Below are positions 13,501-19,524 of a DNA stretch of 20,428 bases, piece after piece. The position numbers and the translations under genes were made by a program. Where the stretch lies: contig CALDID010000049.1 of assembly GCA_937901865.1 (NCBI GenBank), forward strand, positions 1 through 20,428, written 5' to 3'. Position 1 is the first letter of the stretch. Every line of letters starts with the position of its first letter. Below the pieces are notes generated by a model, which saw only the letters and a list, made by a program, of their open reading frames with translations, was not told the origin of the DNA and did not search any database. This DNA comes from an uncultured Treponema sp. (GTDB lineage Bacteria > Spirochaetota > Spirochaetia > Treponematales > Treponemataceae).

Positions 13501-15229
13501 CGTTGAGCGCGGCGATTTTGAGCAAGTCCGTGCCTGTGAGAATGGGGTTGTTTATTTCAAGCACGCGGCAATTCTTCGCCTCAGGAGAGAGGAGGTTGCC
13601 GTCTTTGCCGACGTAAACGGTGGTGTCGGTTACGATTTTTTCGCGCAATGAGTCAATCGGCGGGTTCGTAACCTGTGCAAAGAGCTGCTTGAAGTACGAA
13701 AACAGCGGCGGGTGCTTTTCGCTCATCACGGCGAGAGGCGTATCGACTCCCATGCTTGCGGTTGGCTCAACGCCGTTCAACGCCATCGGCAAAATCATCT
13801 CGTTCACGTCTTCGTAATTCCAGCCGAACGCGCGATAGAGAATGTTTCTCTCGTCGAGGGTGTGAACGGCGATTTTCTTATTCGGGATTTTAAGGTCGCT
13901 AAGGTGAATCAAGTTCATATCAAGCCATTCGCCGTACGGGTACGCACTTGCATACTGCGCTTTGCATTCCTCGTCGCTGATAATCTTTTTCTGCACGGTG
14001 TCCACAAGCAAAATCTTGCCGGGCATAAGGCGGGATTTGACGGCGATGTTCTCTTCGGCAATGTCTAAAACGCCGACTTCGCTCGAAAGAATAAGCGTGC
14101 CGTCTTTCGTGATGTAGTATCGGCTCGGTCGCAAGCCGTTGCGGTCAAGCGTCGCACCGATAACATCTCCGTCGCTGAACAAAATCGCCGCAGGTCCGTC
14201 CCAGCTTTCCATCATCGTCGCCCAATAGTGATAGAAATCCTTTTTGCTCTGCTTCATCTCTTCGTCGTGCTTCCACGGCTCAGGAATACACATCATCACG
14301 GCGAGAGGCAGCGGCAGCCCGTTCATCACAAGGAACTCAAGCGTATTATCGAGCATTGCGCTGTCGCTTCCCGCCGCGTCTACGGCAGGGAGGATTTTTT
14401 GCATATCGCTTTTTGAGATGACGGGGGAAAATACGGTCTCTTCGCGCGCTAACATTCTATCGACGTTGCCGCGAATGGTGTTGATTTCGCCGTTATGCGC
14501 AATAAAGCGGTTCGGGTGCGCCCTTTGCCAGCTCGGCTGCGTGTTCGTCGAGAAACGGGAATGCACGAGGGCGAGCGCGCTTTTGTATTCTGCGCTTTCG
14601 AGGTCGCTATAAAACAATCGCAATTCGCCGACGAGGAACATTCCTTTATAGACGATGGTGCGGCTTGAGAGCGAACAGACGTAGGTTGCGTGATGTGAGG
14701 AGTTTTCAAAGAGGCGGCGCAGAATGTAAAGCCGTCTGTCGAAGTCTAATCCCTTTGCTAAGTCGGCGGGGCGGGCGATGAAACATTGATGAATGCTCGG
14801 CATACACTCCCGCGCTTTCTCGCCAATCACTTCAGGCTTCACAGGCACTGCTCGCCAGCCTAATATCTCAAGCGATTGAGAGGCGCAGCAGTCTTCAAAG
14901 CGTTTCTTTTCGCCTTCACATTCCGTCGGGAAAAAGAACATACCGATTCCGTAATCTCTTTCCTCTCCTAAATCGGTGCAAGCCGTGCCGTTCAAGCTGA
15001 TTTCGCCCTCGCGCGCCTTTTCGCTGAAGAACGAATGACTGATTTGCAACAGGATTCCGACACCGTCGCCCGTTTTGCCCGAAGCGTCTTTGCCCGCGCG
15101 ATGTTCGAGCTTTTCCACAATAGAAAGAGCGTTATCGACGATTGTGTGCGTTTGCTCTCCGTTGATATTCACCAGCGCACCGATTCCGCATGCGTCGTGT
15201 TCAAACTTTGGCTCATAAAGTGTGTTCAT
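10574..15229 (-). CDS. gltB: Glutamate synthase (NADPH) large subunit
   Basis: GltB transfers the glutamine amide to 2-oxoglutarate. In the 1551-residue product the Ntn glutaminase nucleophile is Cys14 (EHDACGIGALVN), so a 13-residue propeptide is expected. The glutaminase domain shows EHRAGKDASGKTGDGVG and HNGEINTIRGN. The FMN domain shows KSNSGEGGE, KPGEGGHLPGKKV and SGHDGGTGAAPISS. The 3Fe-4S cysteines are C1121, C1127 and C1132 (CSMMRVCQLDTC). The GXGXG domain starts near STDRTVGT. Between the FMN and GXGXG domains about 45 extra residues (1243-1287) come from an inserted DNA repeat. ATG 15229 is chosen over an in-frame TTG at 15244 because GGAGG lies between them. Expression passes through an attenuator with an ANTAR-type hairpin. 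Confidence 0.95.
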   Translation of the reverse strand: MNTLYEPKFEHDACGIGALVNINGEQTHTIVDNALSIVEKLEHRAGKDASGKTGDGVGILLQISHSFFSEKAREGEISLNGTACTDLGEERDYGIGMFFFPTECEGEKKRFEDCCASQSLEILGWRAVPVKPEVIGEKARECMPSIHQCFIARPADLAKGLDFDRRLYILRRLFENSSHHATYVCSLSSRTIVYKGMFLVGELRLFYSDLESAEYKSALALVHSRFSTNTQPSWQRAHPNRFIAHNGEINTIRGNVDRMLAREETVFSPVISKSDMQKILPAVDAAGSDSAMLDNTLEFLVMNGLPLPLAVMMCIPEPWKHDEEMKQSKKDFYHYWATMMESWDGPAAILFSDGDVIGATLDRNGLRPSRYYITKDGTLILSSEVGVLDIAEENIAVKSRLMPGKILLVDTVQKKIISDEECKAQYASAYPYGEWLDMNLIHLSDLKIPNKKIAVHTLDERNILYRAFGWNYEDVNEMILPMALNGVEPTASMGVDTPLAVMSEKHPPLFSYFKQLFAQVTNPPIDSLREKIVTDTTVYVGKDGNLLSPEAKNCRVLEINNPILTGTDLLKIAALNANGFSVKTISTLVSIEELKRNGLKSALDNIFSQIDEEAKNGVNIVILSDRGVDRTHAAIPALLAVSAVEQHLIRTKKRTAVSVILESAEVRDVHQAALCLGYGARAVNPYLAHEAIAEMIDQKLLDKDYHTAIDDYNKAILNGIVKIAAKMGISTIQSYQSAQIFEAVGIAKEVIDTYFTNTVSRVEGITLKEIEEDMLYHHSKGFDPSGLTVNDHLDSVGKHKFRRGEAAETHLYNPETIVALQQATRNGDYKRFKEYTALVDSNEEPHTLRAMLDFVFDSSGGVNIDEVESVDEIVKRFKTGAMSYGSISEEAHKCMAEAMNHLHGKSNSGEGGEKRERLGTKYNSAIKQVASGRFGVTEEYLLSAKEIQIKMAQGAKPGEGGHLPGKKVYPWIAQTRYATPGVSLISPPPHHDIYSIEDLAQLIYDLKNANRAARISVKLVSEAGVGTIASGVAKAGAQVILISGHDGGTGAAPISSIHHAGLPWELGVAETHQTLLQNGLRSRVIIETDGKLMSGRDVVIAALLGAEEFGFATAPLITMGCSMMRVCQLDTCPFGVATQNEKLRSRFRGKAEYVENFMRFIAEEMREIMAKLGVRSVEELCGRTDLLKLKDKQGFKRAALVDVSRLLATAGEQSDDWKKERTLFDFKLERTIDESVLLPWFENLSPQPPLLEREGERNPLFSPRLEREGERNPLFSPRLLGEGSGVRLESTDRTVGTILGSEIQKRYGGTLEDDTYTVNFTGGAGQSFGAFIPKGLTLRITGDANDAFGKGLSGGKLVLKKPDTFCGKSEENIIAGNVALFGATSGKAFINGAAGERFCVRNSGASVVAEGCGDHGLEYMTGGVAVILGRTGKNLCAGMSGGVAYILDEAHEVYKHLNHELVTMYSLDDEASAFSDTTDEAVLKSLIEQHYKETASEVAKQLLDDWQSAKTKFKKIIPRDYLRIKSEIRAQKAAGLSEEDALLAAFKKVTA
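11369..11502 (-). repeat. Repeat insertion inside gltB with a 42-bp unit in tandem
   Basis: Two 42-bp units (11395-11436 and 11437-11478) differ at one base and are flanked by related C/G-rich half-units, giving a palindromic cctctcctagcaggcgagg-type element. In the gltB frame the units encode LEREGERNPLFSPR twice, without stop. The composition is unlike the rest of the gene. It resembles dispersed palindromic repeats that insert in frame at domain boundaries. Confidence 0.85.
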
Positions 15230-15247
15230 AAGTGCCGCCTCCAAAAC

Positions 15248-15331
15248 AAAAAGAGGCCGTAGATTTTCCTTCTTGACCGTGCGCTTTTTATAAAACAGCG
15301 TTCGCCAAGAAAAAATATCTACGACCTCTTT
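15248..15331 (-). terminator. Attenuator terminator in the gltB leader
   Basis: On the minus strand, aaagaggtcgtagat (complement of 15317-15331) pairs with atctacggcctcttt (complement of 15250-15264), a 15-bp stem with one G-U, followed by a T run. An inner stem ttcttg/caagaa and a smaller hairpin fill the loop. It lies between the promoter and the gltB ribosome site. Confidence 0.8.
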
Positions 15332-15336
15332 GCCGT
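15321..15336 (-). promoter_or_regulatory. ANTAR-type hexaloop antiterminator hairpin, gltB leader
   Basis: Read on the minus strand: acggc, loop aaagag, gtcgt, with one G-U pair. Loop A1 and G4 are conserved. Eleven of its 16 bases belong to the terminator 5' arm, so the structures exclude each other. The sequence is nearly the same as in the asnB leader. Confidence 0.75.
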
Positions 15337-15355
15337 AATTTTCTTTTCTGCAGTT

Positions 15356-15384
15356 ATACTACAGAAATTTTCTATGAGTGTCAA
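15356..15384 (-). promoter_or_regulatory. Promoter of gltBD
   Basis: Minus-strand TTGACA (complement of 15379-15384), 17-base spacer, TAGTAT (complement of 15356-15361) followed by AA, the same arrangement as the asnB promoter. It is divergent from the amt promoter, with 55 bases between the two -35 boxes. Confidence 0.65.
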
Positions 15385-15439
15385 CATGGTGTATCTATCG
15401 AGTGAAAAAATCTTTTTGCTAAAAAATGCGTTTCCCCTG

Positions 15440-15468
15440 TTGACAGAGTTTGAGAAAAAAGATATAAC
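15440..15468 (+). promoter_or_regulatory. Promoter of the amt-PII gene
   Basis: TTGACA (15440-15445), 17-base spacer, TATAAC (15463-15468). Transcription should begin near 15475, about 7 bases before the first hexaloop hairpin. Confidence 0.7.
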
Positions 15469-15481
15469 ACACATCATTACA

Positions 15482-15495
15482 CGACAACGAGGTCG
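15482..15495 (+). promoter_or_regulatory. ANTAR-type hexaloop hairpin 1, amt leader
   Basis: cgac (15482-15485) pairs with gtcg (15492-15495) around aacgag (15486-15491): A1 and G4 conserved, C-G closing pair. It overlaps the 5' arm of terminator 1. Confidence 0.7.
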
Positions 15496-15530
15496 CAGAG
15501 TTTTTGCAAGAAAGACTTTGCGACCTTTTT
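15491..15530 (+). terminator. Attenuator terminator 1, amt leader
   Basis: ggtcgcagagttttt (15491-15505) pairs with aaagactttgcgacc (15511-15525) over 15 bp with two G-U pairs and a 5-base loop, followed by five T residues. Confidence 0.8.
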
Positions 15531-15538
15531 ATTTCATT

Positions 15539-15554
15539 GCAGCAAAGACGCTGT
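15539..15554 (+). promoter_or_regulatory. ANTAR-type hexaloop hairpin 2, amt leader
   Basis: gcagc (15539-15543) pairs with gctgt (15550-15554), one G-U, around aaagac (15544-15549): A1 and G4 conserved, C-G closing pair. The stem sequence differs from the other three copies, yet it again overlaps the 5' arm of the following terminator. Confidence 0.75.
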
Positions 15555-15597
15555 GAGTAGTGCGGTGTACAACGTATCTATTCACAGCGTCTTTTTT
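15544..15597 (+). terminator. Attenuator terminator 2, amt leader
   Basis: aaagacgctgtga (15544-15556) and tcacagcgtcttt (15582-15594) form a perfect 13-bp stem followed by further T residues. The amt ribosome site comes immediately after. Confidence 0.85.
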
Positions 15598-15612
15598 TGG
15601 AGGAATTATATT

Positions 15613-17295
15613 ATGAGCGAAGTTTGGGGTGTGTGGTATCTAATCGGCGCGGCACTCGTCTTTTTTATGCAGTGCGGCTTTGCGATGGTGGAAACGGGCT
15701 TTACACGGGCGAAAAACGCGGGAAACATCATTATGAAGAACTTGATGGATTTTTGTATCGGCACGCCGTGTTTTATGCTCTTGGGCTTCGCTCTGATGAT
15801 GAGCGAAAACTACTTTTTCGGCGTTATCGGCAAACCGAATATGCAGCTGTTCACCAACTTCGCCGAACTTGATAGGTCGAGCTTCGTTTTTAACCTCGTC
15901 TTCTGCGCAACAGCGGCAACTATCGTATCTGGCGCAATGGCGGAGCGCACGAAGTTTTCTTCTTACTGCATATACTCCGCAGTTATCTCGGCTCTCGTCT
16001 ATCCGATTGAAGCGGGGTGGATTTGGAACTCGAACGGCTGGCTTGCACAGCTCGGCTTTGTGGATTTCGCAGGAAGCGCGGCAATTCACAGCGTAGGCGG
16101 AACGGCGGCACTGCTCGGTGCGATGTTCTTGGGCGCGAGAATCGGAAAATACGATTACGACAAGAGCGGCAACGTTACAAAAGTTCACGCTATCCCTGGA
16201 CATTCCTTGACGCTCGGCGCACTCGGCACATTTATCCTCTGGTTCGGCTGGTACGGCTTCAACGGCGCGGCTTGTACACAGATGCTCGGCGTGGGCGGAT
16301 TGGCGGCAGTTTTCACGACGACAACAATCGCGCCAGCTCTTGCTTGTATCACGACAATGCTTTTTACTTGGGTTAAAAACGGCAAGCCCGACGTTTCTAT
16401 GACCTTAAACGCCTCTCTTGCAGGTCTTGTCGCAATCACTGCTCCTTGCGCGACGGTTGACGCATTGGGCGCGAGCATTATCGGCATTGTTGCAGGCTTC
16501 CTTGTTGTCATCGTCGTCGAGTTCCTTGATTTGAAGCTCCACATTGATGACCCAGTCGGCGCGGTCGGCGTGCATTTTGCCAACGGCATTTGGGGAACGA
16601 TTGCGGACGGCTTGTTTAATGTAGAATCGGGCTTGTTCTATGGCGGCGGTGTTTCCCATTTGCTCATTCAGATTTTAGGAGAAGCGAGCGTGGTTGTGTG
16701 GACGGCACTCTGTATGCTCATCACGTTCTCTCTTATCAAGAAGTTCCACGGATTGCGCGCCAGCCGCGAAGAAGAGGTCGTCGGTCTTGATAAATTGGAG
16801 CACGGCATTGAGAGCGCGTATAGCGGTTTCGCCTTTGCTCCGCAAGTGATGACTGGCACAGACGGAGGGGCAAAAGAAGCGAACAGCGGAGAGGTGAGCA
16901 TAGAGAAGAGCATTCCTGTTGCAAAAGCGACGAGCCGACCCGACGCGAAGTTCCACATGGTAACGATAATCACTCGCAGAAGCAAGTTTGAGGAACTCAA
17001 GACTGCGATGAACGACATCAAAATCACGGGTATGACGGTAACGAACGTGATGGGCTGCGGAGTTCAGCACGGAAGCACACAGATGTATCGCGGCGTGCCT
17101 GTAGAAATGACGGTGCTGCCGAAAATCAAGGTTGACATAGTGGTGAGCGAAGTGCCAGTAGACCTCGTGGTGATGGCGGCGAAAGAAGTGCTGTACACGG
17201 GCAACATCGGCGACGGCAAGATATTCGTGTACGACGTGGACAACGTTATCAAAGTGCGCACAGGCGAAGAAGGCTACGAAGCCCTGCAAGACTAA
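15613..17295 (+). CDS. Ammonium transporter fused to a C-terminal PII signalling domain
   Basis: The 560-residue protein joins an Amt channel (about 1-405, some eleven membrane helices) to a complete PII domain (about 447-560). Amt hallmarks are the twin pore histidines H159 (SAAIHSVGG) and H321 (GVHFANGIWG), and the cytoplasmic GLDKLEHGIESAYSGF. PII hallmarks are GCGVQHG, LPKIK and TGNIGDGKIFVYDVDNVI. In the T-loop the sequence is MYRGVPVEM where E. coli GlnB has LYRGAEYMV, so the uridylylated Tyr51 is replaced by Val497. PII normally blocks Amt by inserting its T-loop; fusion would make this intramolecular. ATG 15613 is chosen because GGAGG at 15599-15603 precedes it and the longer frame runs through terminator 2. 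A linker (about 408-445) rich in Gly, Ser and Ala separates the domains. Confidence 0.93.
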   Translation: MSEVWGVWYLIGAALVFFMQCGFAMVETGFTRAKNAGNIIMKNLMDFCIGTPCFMLLGFALMMSENYFFGVIGKPNMQLFTNFAELDRSSFVFNLVFCATAATIVSGAMAERTKFSSYCIYSAVISALVYPIEAGWIWNSNGWLAQLGFVDFAGSAAIHSVGGTAALLGAMFLGARIGKYDYDKSGNVTKVHAIPGHSLTLGALGTFILWFGWYGFNGAACTQMLGVGGLAAVFTTTTIAPALACITTMLFTWVKNGKPDVSMTLNASLAGLVAITAPCATVDALGASIIGIVAGFLVVIVVEFLDLKLHIDDPVGAVGVHFANGIWGTIADGLFNVESGLFYGGGVSHLLIQILGEASVVVWTALCMLITFSLIKKFHGLRASREEEVVGLDKLEHGIESAYSGFAFAPQVMTGTDGGAKEANSGEVSIEKSIPVAKATSRPDAKFHMVTIITRRSKFEELKTAMNDIKITGMTVTNVMGCGVQHGSTQMYRGVPVEMTVLPKIKVDIVVSEVPVDLVVMAAKEVLYTGNIGDGKIFVYDVDNVIKVRTGEEGYEALQD

Positions 17296-17302
17296 TTTCT
17301 TT

Positions 17303-17340
17303 CACGCTATAGGTTGCATCACAAAACAGCCTATAGCGTG
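17303..17340. other. Stable hairpin after the amt-PII stop codon
   Basis: cacgctatagg (17303-17313) and cctatagcgtg (17330-17340) are perfect 11-bp arms, extendable inward. No T run follows on either strand, so it may be an mRNA 3' stabiliser or a factor-dependent end rather than a simple terminator. Confidence 0.55.
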
Positions 17341-17423
17341 GGCGACTGCGGCGACGGTCAAGTAATGTAATGCGAATGCCGATATTCTTATGCGGTTGTC
17401 CTGCATTTTAGCCACACTACTCC

Positions 17424-17484
17424 TTACGAACAATTCGTAAAAGGGTAAAAATAAACCGCCTAGTCTGACCACTGAGGCGGTTTT
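17424..17484. terminator. Hairpin pair, probable bidirectional terminator
   Basis: ttacgaa/ttcgtaa (17424-17440) is followed by aaaccgcct (17453-17461) pairing with aggcggttt (17475-17483). T-rich bases follow the second hairpin on both strands. It separates the amt-PII gene from the oppositely oriented HD-GYP gene. The rest of 17341-17592 shows no gene I can support. Confidence 0.5.
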
Positions 17485-17592
17485 GCGTCTGCAATGACGT
17501 AAAAATTGTATAGTACGAAGACCAACCAACCTTGGTTGCGCTTCTTTTTCTATTCTATCACGCTTTCAAATAAAAATCCATAGCATATACAA

Positions 17593-17712
17593 CTTTTTTA
17601 CAAGGCAGCCTATATCTTCACCTCTTACAAATCAGCCTGTGCTTCTCTCATAAGGCGGGCTATGCCTCTCACAAGTCAGCCTGTGCTTTTCTTACAAATC
17701 GGGCTGTGCCCG
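17593..17712. repeat. Degenerate tandem repeat downstream of the HD-GYP gene
   Basis: About five units of roughly 20-27 bases share a tacaaatcagcctgtgct-like core (caaggcagcctatat, caaatcagcctgtgc, aggcgggctatgc, caagtcagcctgtgc, caaatcgggctgtgc). The last unit abuts the HD-GYP stop codon. No function recognised. Confidence 0.6.
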
Positions 17713-19023
17713 TTAGGGCTCGCGGAGGCGATAGGCGTGGTCGGCGGCTATCATCTCTAGCATAATGGCGGCGTATTTCGGGTCGAACTGCATTCCGCTT
17801 CCCCTCTCTATCTCGCTCTTCACCACTTCCTGCGGCAACACATCGCGATAGCTCCGCTTGCTCGTCATTGCGTCGTATGCGTCCGCCACAGCGATTATTC
17901 TGGCAATCTCTGGAATCTGCTCGCCCGAAAGCCCCTCAGGATAGCCCTTGCCGTCAAATCTCTCGTGATGAAAGTGCGCGCCAATGCTCAAATTCGGCGA
18001 ATGTTCTATGTTCATCAAGATTTCGTATCCTATCACCGTATGCTTTTTAATCTCGTTAAACTCGTCCTCGGTCAGCCGTCCGCACTTATTGATGATTGAG
18101 CCAGCAATGCCGATTTTCCCCACATCGTGCAAGAGCGCGGCAAAATACACCTCTCGGCAAAACGCATCATTTTTCCCCGCCTTTCGTGCGATGGTCAGCG
18201 AATATTCCGCCACGCGCGCACTGTGTCCCTGCGTGTAGTGGTCTTTCGCGTCGATTGCGCTCGCGAGAGCCTGCGTCGTCTGCACAAACACCGCCTCTTG
18301 CTTCTGCTTTTCCGCGCGGTACACTTGCGCTTCGTGCTTCTTCGCCTGCTGCAAAAGATACGTTTTTCGCGCGTCCCTGTGCCGCTGTGAATACATACTG
18401 ATTGCAACGATTGCAAGAGTTATCATATATATAGAATAATTTATCGTTTCCGAATCGCTCAATCGCCACGGCTGCCCGTCAGTACCGACTGCGTAATTGT
18501 TGATGATAGCCGCGCCCACCACGCCAGAGCCGAGAGCCAGCATAATCGAAATGAACGGCCGCCACACCACGATGAGCGACATCATCAGAGCCATCGTCAA
18601 AAAGCAGGTAATCATTCTGCCGTGCGAAATGTCGTAGAGCGTCGTTTTTATGCCGAAATAGATACCGAGCAGAAAATAGAGAAACGTGAAGAGGCGGCTG
18701 AAGTGTTTGAGCCGTTTGAGCCGACCGCCGAGATAGAGCGCAGAATAAAAGAAGAGAAGCAGGCTTACAGACAGGAGAATCCAATAGTTTCGCGTGAGAT
18801 AGAAAAAATCGAAAACGGAGGTAAATCTGTCGAATTTTCTGATGAGCTGCCTGACAATCATCCACAGCTCCATCGTCGAGATGAACAGCGACAGATTGCG
18901 CGTACTGCGGACATCGGCGTTTTTGAGCTGCTCTTCGATTTCGGGGGGATTTTTGTAGAACCCTAAAAAGATTCGTATTGCATGGACTAACCTTTTTACT
19001 TCTTGCTTACCAATAAATTGCAT
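17713..19023 (-). CDS. Membrane-anchored HD-GYP domain protein, probable cyclic-di-GMP phosphodiesterase
   Basis: The 436-residue protein has about five to six predicted membrane helices between residues 44 and 213, a coiled linker (about 215-250) rich in Lys, Gln and Glu, then an HD-GYP domain (about 250-430). Metal and substrate motifs are complete: H268, HDVGK (299-303), HHERFDGKGYP (352-362) and DAYDAMTSKRSYR (381-393). HD-GYP proteins hydrolyse cyclic di-GMP or related dinucleotides, so it probably ties a membrane signal to motility or lifestyle control. No known sensor domain is recognisable in the membrane part. The start has no Shine-Dalgarno sequence; a TATAAA box lies 8 bases upstream. 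It stands alone, convergent with the amt-PII gene. Confidence 0.88.
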   Translation of the reverse strand: MQFIGKQEVKRLVHAIRIFLGFYKNPPEIEEQLKNADVRSTRNLSLFISTMELWMIVRQLIRKFDRFTSVFDFFYLTRNYWILLSVSLLLFFYSALYLGGRLKRLKHFSRLFTFLYFLLGIYFGIKTTLYDISHGRMITCFLTMALMMSLIVVWRPFISIMLALGSGVVGAAIINNYAVGTDGQPWRLSDSETINYSIYMITLAIVAISMYSQRHRDARKTYLLQQAKKHEAQVYRAEKQKQEAVFVQTTQALASAIDAKDHYTQGHSARVAEYSLTIARKAGKNDAFCREVYFAALLHDVGKIGIAGSIINKCGRLTEDEFNEIKKHTVIGYEILMNIEHSPNLSIGAHFHHERFDGKGYPEGLSGEQIPEIARIIAVADAYDAMTSKRSYRDVLPQEVVKSEIERGSGMQFDPKYAAIMLEMIAADHAYRLREP

Positions 19024-19031
19024 ACTTGTAT

Positions 19032-19058
19032 TTTATAATAAAAGCGCAGTTTTTTCAA
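19032..19058 (-). promoter_or_regulatory. Candidate promoter of the HD-GYP gene
   Basis: Minus-strand TTGAAA (complement of 19053-19058), a short 15-base spacer and TATAAA (complement of 19032-19037), ending 8 bases before the ATG. If used, the mRNA would be nearly leaderless. Confidence 0.35.
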
Positions 19059-19166
19059 TCATAACAGTTATTTTCTCAATAATCTCTATCGCGCTCTTTC
19101 TTTTTTCTCCGCCGTACTGTATTTTTTTCTACAGCGTACTGTATGCAAAATATTTTTCGAGCGATA

Positions 19167-19304
19167 TACGGATTGAATACAGTACTGTATACGAATTAAA
19201 TATAGCACGAGAAACGAATTGAATACAGTACGATAAACGAATTGAATACAGTGCGAAAAACGATTTTGATAGAGTACGCTGTACGTTTTGATACACATCG
19301 GCGC
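19167..19304. repeat. Six-unit 23-bp tandem repeat
   Basis: Units at 19167, 19190, 19213, 19236, 19259 and 19282 follow a strict 23-base period with a core like aacgaattgaatacagtac. Units 3 and 4 are the most alike; the outer units decay. The same tacagtac/gtactgta words recur just upstream (19120-19145). There are no unique spacers and no cas genes, so this is not a CRISPR array. Confidence 0.85.
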
Positions 19305-19329
19305 ACGTTTCGCCACACATGTGTACAGA

Positions 19330-19378
19330 GGTGCTGCACACATGCTCCCAAGACCCCTGCACACATGTATGCAGCACC
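19330..19378. repeat. 15-bp inverted repeat with recurring tgcacacatg words
   Basis: ggtgctgcacacatg (19330-19344) and catgtatgcagcacc (19364-19378) pair with one mismatch. The word cacacatg occurs four times between 19313 and 19390. A further 12-bp inverted pair lies at 19437-19448/19467-19478, just before the promoter of the next gene. Confidence 0.65.
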
Positions 19379-19489
19379 CTTGCACACATGCTCCTCACTC
19401 CCGTAGCACGATGTGTATAAAAGTATATTTTCGCTCGCCATACGTTTCTTCTGCCGTCCGCGAAACGAAATGTATGGCAAAAACCATTG

Positions 19490-19518
19490 TTGAAAAGGGG
19501 GCTTTGTGATGTTATACT
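19490..19518 (+). promoter_or_regulatory. Candidate promoter of the Rpn nuclease gene
   Basis: TTGAAA (19490-19495), 17-base spacer, TATACT (19513-19518). The ATG begins 6 bases after the -10 box, where transcription would start, and there is no ribosome site: a probable leaderless mRNA. Confidence 0.5.
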
Positions 19519-19524
19519 TGAATT

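Noticed and set aside
10172..14612. Many long plus-strand open frames opposite gltB and gltD
   Set aside because: They are antisense shadows of well-identified genes, Arg-rich and without family motifs.
15553..15612. Longer start for the ammonium transporter
   Set aside because: The extension crosses terminator 2, and a good GGAGG site serves the ATG at 15613.
17302..17529. 75-residue minus-strand open frame between the amt-PII and HD-GYP genes
   Set aside because: It is crossed by several perfect hairpins, has no ribosome site and shows no protein-like pattern; the DNA looks structural.
19167..19304. Possible CRISPR array from the regular 23-bp periodicity
   Set aside because: The units are contiguous and degenerate, with no unique spacers between them and no cas genes nearby.
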